Source: Kappaphycus alvarezii
Taxonomy: Eukaryota; Rhodophyta; Florideophyceae; Gigartinales; Solieriaceae
Length of the DNA stretch: 64,000 bases
NCBI GenBank assembly: GCA_002205965.3
Contig: NADL03000599.1
Location: forward strand, 1,550,001 to 1,614,000
Direction of reading: 5' to 3'
A program made the translations under genes and the position numbers. The notes beneath the pieces are model-generated. The model worked only from the letters and a program-made list of their open reading frames with translations. It searched no databases and had not been told where the DNA came from. Within the stretch, counting starts at the first letter, position 1; each line of letters opens with the position of its first letter. Shown one piece after another: positions 33,611 to 42,533 of the stretch.

Positions 33611-35075
33611 CCGCTTCCACATGCATCGCCTATGTGCCTCCGCATGCCGGGTGCTTCACGCGTTTCGGCTTAGTGAACCTCAGCACGCCGTGGAGCCTGC
33701 AGCGGAGTTTGTCTCCTTGCAGCGATCCGCCAACGGCCCGCTGCATAACTTCCCCCTCACCGACGACGTCTGGGAACAAGCATTTCTCCCCCTCCGTCTT
33801 GGGGGGCACGGGTTCTCCAGGATTGGCCCCGCACTGCACGCGGCTGTCGCCACCAGCATTCTGGACGCTGCCTCCGCCCGCTTACGCACAACCGACTATG
33901 CTACACCCCGCTCCGTCGCCGTAATTTGGAAACAGGCACGTGGTGATCGATACTTCCTAGTCAACCAGGCACGCCGGCCCCTGCGCGATTTCGTACGCCG
34001 GATCCAAGAAGATCCGCTTGCCACCGACCTAGGCGTCTTTGACCCCGCCTCTCTTGCTGCCATGCCCGTCAACCTGCAATCTCATGTAAATCGGGCACAG
34101 AAAGAGGCCTGGGCAAAGGAGTTTTGGGAGGACGACCTCTGGAAGAGGGTGCTTCGTCCGAGCTGCCACTACGAGATGTCCACACGTCGCCGAATTCGAG
34201 GCTTGGCCTTCCATAATATCGGTGCTGCGGCGTTCCTATATGAGCATCCCACCACTGCGACGAAGGTGTCATCAGAGCACTGGAGCATCATGCTGCGCAG
34301 GCACCTTTGTATCCCAGTCTACGCAGACTCGGTGCCATTGAAATGCCACCACTGCCAGAAGGACACGGGCATCCACGGGGACAATGCCGCCGACCGCTGC
34401 GTCTCAGAATTTGGACGCATTCACCCCCACAACTCCGTTCGCAGCGTGTTTGCGTGGCACGTCTTCCGCGCCGCCGGCCTTGACTACGAGTTTGAAGTTG
34501 AGAATCTCCTCCCCGGTACGGACTACAGGCCCCCTGACATTCTCCTTGTGGAAACCCCCGTGACACTGAATCTGGCTTACCAGACCGACCCATTGCATGC
34601 GACTTCGCCGTTACGACCCGATTCAAGCAGACCTCAATCATCAAGGAGACGCAAAACGCCGGTGGGGCTGCCGCCCTCACTCACCACCGCAAGGTCCAGG
34701 ACCTACAGCACAAGCCGTCATGGCGCCTAAGCTCCCCCTCCCTGTCCTCCTGCGACCCAGGTTTCCGATTCCAGCCTCGTATTTTCGACTCACTCGGTGC
34801 CCTTCCCCGGAGACCGCATTATTCATTGAAGAGTTTGTACCACGTGTAGCCAGGAAATGCCACACCTCGGACGCTACGATTCGCACAGGCATCTACCAGC
34901 GTATCATTGGCACTTTGTGGTCGTCGGTGGCTATGGCCATCATATCGCGGGCCCCACTGCACCGTGCATGTGGTCCATCCAGTTAGTTCTTAACTGAATA
35001 GTCAGTCAGTCGGTGTACATTCAGGATAAGTAATGAGTAAATATTTCTCTCTCTAATTGCATGGAAACGCAGAAA
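33595..35075 (+). pseudogene. family D non-LTR retrotransposon, C-terminal half
   Basis: A long open frame (33582-34730, 382 codons) carries the post-RT part of family D. Near residues 65-85 is LPLRLGGHGFSRIGPALHAA, typical of the thumb/connection after RT in this class. Near residue 254 is the zinc-knuckle start CHHCQKDTG followed by H and C residues, and near residue 315 RPPDILLVETPVTL, the restriction-like endonuclease core. A frame change leads into 34597-34986 (FIEEFVPRVARKCHTSDATI), then a 3' tail to about 35075. RT and the N-terminus are missing, so it is a 5'-truncated copy. The rest of the D protein can be seen at 61.5-64 kb. Confidence 0.8.
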
Positions 35076-35426
35076 CGCTATATCCACTGTGACTCACAGT
35101 AGAGCTCGAGGCTCTACCCCTGCTCTTCTCAGTACACATTAACATTTTCTCTGGACAGAACCTATCGGGGCATCTCGGGAAGTATCCGTATGCATTTCAA
35201 AAGCTAAATACCAAAGCACTCCCCATCTCTACCTAGTTACTTCAGCTTTCTTCAAGCTAATGTGCTTCCCTTGAGGGATCCCAGGGGCGTGCATAAGTTT
35301 GTATCTCATGCTTGCGCATGGGGTCCAAGCCACGGCCCGCATATATCTTTCTAATCCATTGGATATCTAGTAAAGTATGTTTACTTACCAATAAAGCTTA
35401 TTCCAAGATTTCAACAGCACTGAAGC
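35076..35426. other. spacer between D and hAT elements
   Basis: No gene is seen. A CAGGGGCGTGCATAAG string at 35281 would fit a hAT terminus, but no partner was found at the other end. Confidence 0.3.
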
Positions 35427-37149
35427 TTATATTGTTTCATCATTCATCCGCAACATTGCCTCGTCTAATACTTGGTTCGCATGTGAGAACGTACTCTCAC
35501 TTGCCACCGACAAGGTCTGAATAGCTAAAATTTCCCTTGCAAGCGCTGCAATATTGGGGTATCGTTCTTGATCGTTTTTCCACCATTGCAAAGGGTCCGT
35601 CCCTCTAGCTGAACATGACGTTGCCCTTTTATACTTACCTATCTCATCGTTCTCAACAACATCAACTCTATTTTCATCCACCAATTGCTCAAAAAGCACT
35701 TTATTTGCTATTTCTCCTGAATGACCAACAATTTTTTGGTCCTGGTAAGAGATCCGGACAAATATTCGCAATAAATCTGAATCCGATATGATATCAGAGA
35801 CAAAGCGACGACCAAGCACCTTGGCCAAGTTGACCAAATCAGAGCAAACAAGCCTTTCATATGACTCCAGCTTCCGCAACATTATCTGCGCAGTTGGAAC
35901 TAAGACTTGGTTGTCGCCATTAGCAACATTCAAAGCCTTCCTATTCAAAATATAAAACGCCTTACTAGACATACTGATGGTTATATAGAAAGAACATGAC
36001 TGCAACTTTGTTACAGTTTCCGCTGTTTCCAGTAATTCACAGACCTTAGCCGCCTTTTCCCACTCAACCTCCGCAATCATCAAATCCGCCAGGTCTTGAA
36101 CCCGATGACATACCGCGTTAAAAATTCTTCGGGCTTCATAAGCAGGCTTAATCATGCCAAATGTTGACGACCATCTGTTCTGGACATCTATGACTGGAAG
36201 CTTAACACGTTCACCAATTTCAACTCTCACATTATCAAAAAGAGCGCGGCGTTTTACAGACGATCTCATTGAGTTAATTATTGATCTAATTGTTCCAATA
36301 TCAGTTCTTATCATGTCTAGACATTCGTCCACAGCTATATTGACCACGTGAGCGATACATCGAACATGAAAATTATCAATATTTGAAGAACAGGGACCTT
36401 CATAAATGAGTTTCCCTTGCAGCTTGGACACTCCACTGCAAATGTCGCTAACGTTTTCCGTGGTGATTGCCCGTACTTTGGGAAGGATATCCCATGGCGA
36501 TATAACATCATACAAAAGAGCACAAGTCGCTTCACATGTGTGGGGGTTGCAAACCTCAAAAAGTCTAGAACTATAGACTCAACCTTCCATTCCGAATCAA
36601 CTCAGTGAGCCGTTACAACCATGCAATTTTTGTAAACTTTTGAAGACCAGGCATCACTGGTCATACTTATCTTGCCAGGGACGGCCGCTAGAATCTATTT
36701 AATTTCGAGAAGACGTTCTCGATGCATTTCCATTAATCGACGGCTTACTGTGAAACGAGATGGTACTTTGAGGTCAGCACCAAAAAGGGATAAGAGCTTC
36801 AAGAACTCCTCGTCTTCTACGCAGAGAAAAGGCAGGCTCGAGTTTACAATCCACCTACATATTCTGCATAAAACACGCTCCTCATGTTCCTTCCTCGGCA
36901 TTTCGACAGTTGTTACCAAGCTGCCCTCTGGTGTAAACACCTTCTGAGAAACGGAATCTATCAAAAACCCATGTTTCCGGGAATGTTCTCTGAGTGTCGA
37001 TGTACCACTATTGATGCCGTAGTGTACTGGACAACGAACGCATTTCTTCCGGCACTCATGCCCCACAGTTGTAGTAGTGAAGTATTCATGCACATCAGCA
37101 GTTGAAGCCCTGCGTTTTACGGAGAAAGAACTACTGCGTTCCATTTTGT
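35427..37149 (-). pseudogene. hAT-family transposase, inactivated
   Basis: On the minus strand from 37149: an N-terminal BED-type zinc finger (CVRCPVHYGINSGTSTLREH then SRKHG); MTSDAWSSKVYKNCMVVTAH, the hAT T.D.W block; RAITTENVSDICSG (catalytic-core motif); HVRCIAHVVNIAVDECL; VQNRWSSTFGMI; and the C-terminal dimerisation domain DPLQWWKNDQERYPNIAALA with TLSVASESTFSHANQVL. About 570 codons fits the family. The largest open piece is 36515-35427 (362 codons). It is broken by an in-frame stop near 36693, a TGA where hAT proteins have Trp (near 36606), and a frameshift near 36515. hAT transposases cut and paste with 8-bp target duplications; termini were not identified. Confidence 0.88.
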
Positions 37150-37238
37150 ATCTGCATTGCTGATGTAACACGTCTTGTCCGCTTTCTGAACCGATCGGGC
37201 AAGATCTGAAAGGTCAGCTTTATAATGATTTTTTAATG

Positions 37239-37346
37239 CTATCCGGCCAGTCTTTACTTTGAACGTAAAGACTGACTGGATAGCGGAGATTATGCTGTGC
37301 TCTCCGCGGAGACCACAAAGTTGCGAGACCGCAACGTAATCTCCGT
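37239..37346. repeat. cluster of hairpins upstream of the hAT transposase
   Basis: Arms 37239-37257 (CTATCCGGCCAGTCTTTAC) and 37265-37283 pair at 17 of 19 positions. Next to them CTCCGCGGAG and GTTGCGAGACCGCAAC (37319-37334) also fold, and GGAGATTA/TAATCTCC bracket these. Such structure is common in subterminal regions of DNA transposons. Confidence 0.7.
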
Positions 37347-37803
37347 GTAGGGCGCAACGCAATGTGCTGACACATGGGTAAGCGCAAATGGTCGGAATAG
37401 GACTTTAATTGACTCCCGGAGGCCTTGCCTTTTTTTCCGCGATACGTACTGACCGCTTAGGTTTAGTGATGTTGATCGACATTTTCCTCCAGTGAAGTAC
37501 AAAAAGCGAAATCATCTATCTCGGTTACATTTAATTTATATTATGCACTGTACAGTATGATAAATTTTGTTTGCAATGATACTCGCGAGCGTATACACCG
37601 CGGTCGAACAGTTCGAAACGCGCTTCAGAGCGAAATGCTGGACCGACCGGATTCTTGCGTTCTAAATTGTGGACCGAACCCTTTTATTTTTTCTTTGTAA
37701 GAAACCGCCCATTATTTTCACGGGCGGAGTTCGACCGGACCGAAATAGATTCTCTAGTGCCTATTATCTATCCGTCATGGCACTGTTCTCATATAAGGCA
37801 CAC
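37347..37803. other. non-coding, no gene recognised
   Basis: The segment contains repeated words such as GACCGACCGG and GACCGGACCGAAATAG, of a kind seen in hAT subterminal regions, but no defined terminus. Confidence 0.3.
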
Positions 37804-37825
37804 TTTGTCCTCATATGAGGACAAA
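37804..37825. repeat. 22-bp perfect palindrome, left of piggyBac-like gene
   Basis: TTTGTCCTCATATGAGGACA plus AA is fully self-complementary. It matches the imperfect palindrome at 40597-40618 at 17 of 22 positions. The two flank the piggyBac-like transposase, so they may mark the element's ends. Confidence 0.8.
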
Positions 37826-37998
37826 AAAAAGGAAGTACTGTACTGCGGTAGTCAAATAAATTTTTTTGTCCCAATATTTATTAGTAAGAAAGTTGGTCTG
37901 CAAGGAGTTAGTTACAGTATTTTTCGATTTACCGACGTACTCAAGATGCAATAGCTTCCAACGTTATATACTCCCAGTCACTTCTTCACATCCATCAC

Positions 37999-38071
37999 TG
38001 GGATGGTGGCCTATGGTGCGAACCGTAGGTTGCTGACCCAGAGATCGTGAGTTCGATTCTCGCTGGGTTTC
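37999..38071 (+). other. tRNA-like sequence (pol III boxes)
   Basis: A TGGCCTATGGTG string (near 38006) resembles a tRNA A box. GTGAGTTCGATTCTCGC (38047-38063) forms a good T arm with a B-box match. A loop TTGCTGA lies where an anticodon loop would be. The acceptor ends do not pair and the anticodon stem pairs at only about three of five positions, so this is not a working tRNA. It could be a decayed tRNA or the head of a tRNA-derived SINE. Confidence 0.4.
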
Positions 38072-38335
38072 TGTAAGAAGTCCGAAAATTCCAACGGGAA
38101 CTCGACTGCTTGTGAAAAAGTTGCTGTCTCAGTGCGCCATTAGGCATCCACTTGAACATGAGAGAGAATACAGTGACATCTCATAAAGGGATAATTCAGT
38201 ACGCCATAGACAGCAGCTAACTTCGCAAGTCAGATGACGCAAGTAAAACTAGTAGGGAGCTATAGAAAGAGAACTCATTGATCATTTCTTTCTTTTATAA
38301 CAAAAAGTCACACTATTTTATATCAATTTGGAATC

Positions 38336-40526
38336 CTATTTGAGATACATATGATGTTTCTCGCGCACGTGGTCCATGAAGTAACACGTTTTTGTGCTGG
38401 CTTGACAGATATAAACATCACCAAGGCCGTTGTCACGGCAAGTAGGACAAAGAAATTTTGACTTACTGACCCTTACAAACTCGACAGCGACCTTGGTAAG
38501 ATGCGTTAGTATACTGACCATTGTTAAATTTCCTCTTCTTGCTAGTTACAGCAAGATGAGTTCCAATCTCTGAAACAGGGTCCAATATCTCGTTGTAATC
38601 CTCATTTTCAAAGCAGTTAGATGCCTTACGTGATATCGAATCAAACTTGTTCTCAATGAGTTCTTCGGCAAGCATCTCATAAAACTTGGATTGTGATAAG
38701 CAGAGTCTTGAACCGAAAAAGTGCTTGTATAGGGAAAATTAGTCAAAAATTATGATCGATAGGAGAGAGTAATTGACCCTGAGCGACAAATATTCCAATT
38801 CCAATTTCTTCCCAATTCCAAGGGTATCTTGCCTACATCTGTTGTGACGATCGATTTGACAACACGCGTCGTAGTACCTCTCCTCAACATCTGGAGCTGC
38901 AATCTCGAATTCCACTTTCCTTGTCTGTCCATCCACAGTTCTCCATCTTTCCATACAAATTGGGGTTCCTTGATTGGTTGTATGGAAACTGCTGACGGCT
39001 GACGAAATATACTCGTTCTCTATCCATCCACAACACATCCATTAAAGCTTTTTTGGTGTCAGGATTCTTCGAAACCGTCTAGATATGATCTCCGCTCTCC
39101 GTGAGCTCCTGTGATGATAATTGTTGCATCGGAAATTCCTTAACATCATTCTTGACCACGCCAATAAATCTCGTTCCACATCTCATCAAGGCTTCCGCAG
39201 TTGACGCCGCTGCAAAAAATGAATCCCCACATACGACGCGACCTTTCTTCAGCCAAGTTTGAACACGACGAAGTGGAAGTGCGGTGGTGTGACAGAATTG
39301 CTCTGTGAAGTCACGCCTAAAGCCACCCGTTTTCTCCATCACGAGCTCCAATCTCAACATTATTCCAGGCTAGCCACATGTAGAGGCCTTCAATTCGCAG
39401 CCATTCTCGGGCTTTCTGTTATATGCATCGTAATGTAGGAATCCTTCTTTGATCGAATCTTCCCCGAGACCGTAGCATCTGCTAATACTTTCATCGACGT
39501 AGATATGAGAAGATGGCGTGACATATCGCCTGCGGTGGTCATTAATGTCCTTCAAAAAGTCAACTTACCAGAGACCATCTCAAGTAATCCAAGGGACTTT
39601 CCTCCCGTTCAGAAGTGTGACTGAATCAAATGTTTGCCAGAATAAGACCACACCTTCTACGTGGCATAATCTTTCAGAAGGTCGGTGCTCGAAAGTACTT
39701 CGATCAAGATTCACTCCAGAGGTCGCGGCAGTTTGAAAATGAAAACCTTGTCATTAGTTTGAGAATCCCAAATAATTTCAATCTCTCTCCTGACGGGACG
39801 GGATGATTTCCAATGGCATCCAATCGATCATTTGTAAGGTTACGCATGACGTTTAGGTGACGGAGCGGAAACATGCTCATAAAGCATTCAAATGGCGATA
39901 AATCTCGGGGACCACAGCCATACGGAAGAGTATTACCAGAGTAGCCAATTATTTTGCAGCTTTTCTCGGACATTTTTTCATTAATAGAAGTGAAAACCTC
40001 CTGGTTGGTCCATGATCGTCCATGAGAAAAAACGGGTGCATCTGACTGATGCGCGGTGGAATTATCGGAATTCCCATCTGATGCCGATGAAGACGGTTGA
40101 ATAGCGTCTAATACTCCATGTACCGCTTCGTTTGGTAATTGAGCGGTTCCTTCCTCTACTACGACGTCTGTCGGAGGTAATCCCGCTTTGATGTTGACAA
40201 TCTTCAACGTGACAGTTTTGAGACGGTCACGTATCTTCCAGCTTGCCTCCACTGACTTCCTCCTTCGACCGCTTACAATGTGGATGTGAACGGCAATGAT
40301 GGTTCCAGCGAGCAATTTCATGTTCCAAGCTGACCCATAAAGCGCTTACATTCCGCAGCTGACGTAACAAGGGAAGCACGGCAGTGAATAGGATTTCCTG
40401 GAACGGTTCGTGGATCCATTTTTGTGAAAATTGAGGGGAAATTGATGGGTATCGCGTCAGGGAAAGTTGTTCCTGCGTTGAGCAGAGTGGGAATTCTCGA
40501 AAAGTTTGTTTTGATCGAGGATCCAC
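38336..40526 (-). pseudogene. piggyBac-like transposase, inactivated
   Basis: Minus-strand blocks in order: LSPFECFMSMFPLRHLNVMR and FGILKLMTRFSFSNCRDLW (about 39920-39704); DINDHRRRYVTPSSHIYVDE (39552-39490, first catalytic Asp); GLGEDSIKEGFLHYDAYNRK PENG; KKGRVVCGDSFFAAASTAEA then FIGVVKNDVKEFPM (39270-39120, second Asp); ERYYDACCQIDRHNRCRQD (about 38880-38820, third Asp); and a C-terminal Cys-rich domain GRCRVCKG, CPTCRDNG, CYFMDHVREKHH (38500-38345). This is the DDD architecture and cysteine tail of piggyBac-type transposases, which normally insert at TTAA. The coding sequence spans at least seven frames, so it is inactive. Confidence 0.85.
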
Positions 40527-40596
40527 ATGTTTAAAAGAGTATGTGGGAACTAAAAAGGTGGCTAAAAATTTTGTATTTAAAAAATAGTTGGTAAAA

Positions 40597-40618
40597 GTTG
40601 TCCTTACATGAGGGCAAC
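40597..40618. repeat. 22-bp near-palindrome, right of piggyBac-like gene
   Basis: GTTGTCCTTACATGAGGGCA plus AC folds on itself with few mismatches and resembles the palindrome at 37804-37825. It lies 70 bp outside the 5' end of the piggyBac-like coding region. Confidence 0.7.
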
Positions 40619-40690
40619 GGTCCAGTAGACACTACAGTACACTGGATCTATTACAATGCATTATTCTAGCTAAAGGACCACTTTTTTCAC

Positions 40691-40811
40691 CGTGACCGCC
40701 TTGAGCCAGCTTTTTAGAGTAATTTAAGAGGTATTACTCGGCACCCTGTAGGATATTCCGGGCCACAACCGACCATATTTTTCAAATATTAAATCACCCC
40801 ACATTTACCCC
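40691..40811 (+). mobile_element. 121-bp family A 3'-end insertion with 10-bp TSD
   Basis: The last codons (LEPAF, stop) and complete 3' tail of family A, ending ATCACCCCACATTTACCCCC, lie between exact copies of CTTTTTTCAC (40681-40690 and 40812-40821). The tail matches 47100-47219 almost perfectly. This is a target-primed insertion that kept only the terminal 121 bp. It lies about 470 bp upstream of the host phosphatase gene. Confidence 0.9.
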
Positions 40812-41048
40812 CTTTTTTCACGGTTTGACTGGTTCGATAAACGGTTCCGTCAGACAGTGCTCATCGTGACCTGGCGCGGCTCACAAAAACCTTACAGTAC
40901 TGTGGCAAGAAAAATCGTAGAATGCTATGGACAACAGCTGACGAATGAATTTGTGCCAAGCATCGATCACATTGACCGCTGGTTATTGTCGAAGTCACTG
41001 CCAATTGTACAGTAAGTTCACCGGAAAAGCGCGCCACATTCACACCCC

Positions 41049-41090
41049 ACAGTACCGTACTGTACAGTACAGTACTGTACTGTACTGCAC
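41049..41090. repeat. GTACTGTAC-rich palindromic tract
   Basis: The tract is built of overlapping TACAGTAC/GTACTGTAC units (AGTACCGTACTGTACAGTAC and on). The same words fill 47220-47500 upstream of the next host gene. Confidence 0.8.
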
Positions 41091-41288
41091 ACTTCACAAA
41101 TGACAGCGCATCCCTTCAGATTGCCTGTGATCTTTCTCCTAGCTACGGTAGTATTACGGACTTGCCTTCAAACAATAAAGCGTCATTCTTCTTCTAGAAT
41201 TACCTGCTACCGGGATAATTTTCACAGCCAACGCGCGTCAAAACCCCAAACTACAGACTTGCGCTGAGTCTTCCGTACTTTTGCCAGC

Positions 41289-42203
41289 ATGGCGTTCATA
41301 ACAAACAGCGTGGCATTTCGCCATTTGAGCTCAAACTCTTCGTCATTTGCACCTTGCGGTAAAGTGCGAAGCAGGCCGCAATCTCGCCGCCCCAGCACAC
41401 GCGCAAGTTTTCCAAATTACGTGGCACCTCAAGCCAGTTTAGCTTCCCAGAAAGCTCTAATATTTGATTGCGATGGGGTAATAGTCGAGAGCGAAGAGTT
41501 GCACCGAATTAGTTACAATCAATGCTGGGAAGCAGAGAAGCTCGGATTTGAGTGGGACACCGCATTTTACGAAATGTTGCAAAACTCGATTGGTGGTGGA
41601 AAGGAGAAAATGCGGTGGTACTTCAACAAATACGGATGGCCCGACGCCCAGCCGGCGGATGTAGCATCTCTTGTGGAGTCTAGAGAGGCTCTAATTTCTC
41701 ACTTGCACAAAGAGAAAACGAGAATGTACAAAGATTTGATTTTGTCCGGGGATGCAAAGGTGCGACCTGGGGTTTTGCGTTTAATGGATGAAGCGGCGGC
41801 GCGAGGGTTGAAGTTGGCGATATGCTCTGCAGCCAATGCGGAGGCAGTGCATCTGGTGCTCGATCGGTTGGTCGGGCAGGAACGACTTGCCAAGTTTGAT
41901 CTCATTTTGGCCGGGGATGTTGTTCAAAAGAAGAAGCCAGATCCGATGATTTACAATGTGGCTCGTGAAAAATTGGGGGTAGCTGTGGAGGACTGTGTTG
42001 TGATTGAGGATAGTCAGATTGGATTGCAGGCAGGAGTAGATGCGGGGATGAAAGTTGTGATTACACATACGCCGTATACCGCGTCGCAAGAATTCATAGG
42101 GGCAATGGCGGTGTACCCGGCATTGGAACAGGAAAATGGGGATACGGTGACTGTAGATTCGCTGTTCCCAGAATTGGCAGCTGCAGTGGTAGGAAAGGCG
42201 TAG
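41289..42203 (+). CDS. cbbY: CbbY-like HAD phosphatase, plastid-targeted (likely xylulose-1,5-bisphosphate phosphatase)
   Basis: A single 304-residue frame without introns. It has all HAD signatures: motif I DCDGVIVES (D60 nucleophile, D62 acid/base), motif II serine in ICSAAN (S180), motif III lysine before PDP (K216), and motif IV VIEDSQIG (E240, D241). The cap region contains GGGKEKMRWYFNKYGW, diagnostic of plant CbbY proteins, which dephosphorylate xylulose-1,5-bisphosphate, a misfire product that inhibits Rubisco. Residues 1-50 are Ser/Arg-rich, poor in acidic residues and lie before the HAD fold, as expected for a plastid transit peptide; hence the start at 41289. The gene stands alone between element remnants. 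The family is secure by motifs; the exact substrate is inferred from the plant orthologue. Confidence 0.9.
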   Translation: MAFITNSVAFRHLSSNSSSFAPCGKVRSRPQSRRPSTRASFPNYVAPQASLASQKALIFDCDGVIVESEELHRISYNQCWEAEKLGFEWDTAFYEMLQNSIGGGKEKMRWYFNKYGWPDAQPADVASLVESREALISHLHKEKTRMYKDLILSGDAKVRPGVLRLMDEAAARGLKLAICSAANAEAVHLVLDRLVGQERLAKFDLILAGDVVQKKKPDPMIYNVAREKLGVAVEDCVVIEDSQIGLQAGVDAGMKVVITHTPYTASQEFIGAMAVYPALEQENGDTVTVDSLFPELAAAVVGKA

Positions 42204-42533
42204 CGTTGCAACTGTTTGGGGAAGATCGTGGAAGTGAAAGTGGGCGGAATTATTGTGATGGTGATGGGAAGGGGGTATCGCGGTGGATATGTTTTAGGTT
42301 GTCAAAGGATAAACCAATATGTGGTAGAGGAATGAGGGAACATTTTAATGGCATCTCAAACGAGGTTGTTCGCTCGCACCGTGCACCGTACGAGATGTTC
42401 TGGGGCCCTGGAAGGAGAATTAAGACTGAGGATTCTGCAAACATGGACTGTGATGTGGCCCCTCGTCCCTCCAGAGCAGTGGTTCGAGAATGGTAAAGCG
42501 GCCAACATGGCAACACCCAAAACCGTAGAGGGA
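42204..42533. other. 3' flank of the phosphatase gene
   Basis: Frames on both strands here (+ 42206-42496, - 42516-42250) show no domain. This is probably untranslated or spacer sequence up to the family A element. Confidence 0.4.

Noticed and set aside
35281-35300. CAGGGGCGTGCATAAG as the hAT left terminus
   Set aside because: No complementary partner was found beyond the transposase start, and no 8-bp duplication.
37999-38071. A functional tRNA gene
   Set aside because: The acceptor ends do not pair and the anticodon stem is poor; only the T arm and promoter-like boxes are convincing.
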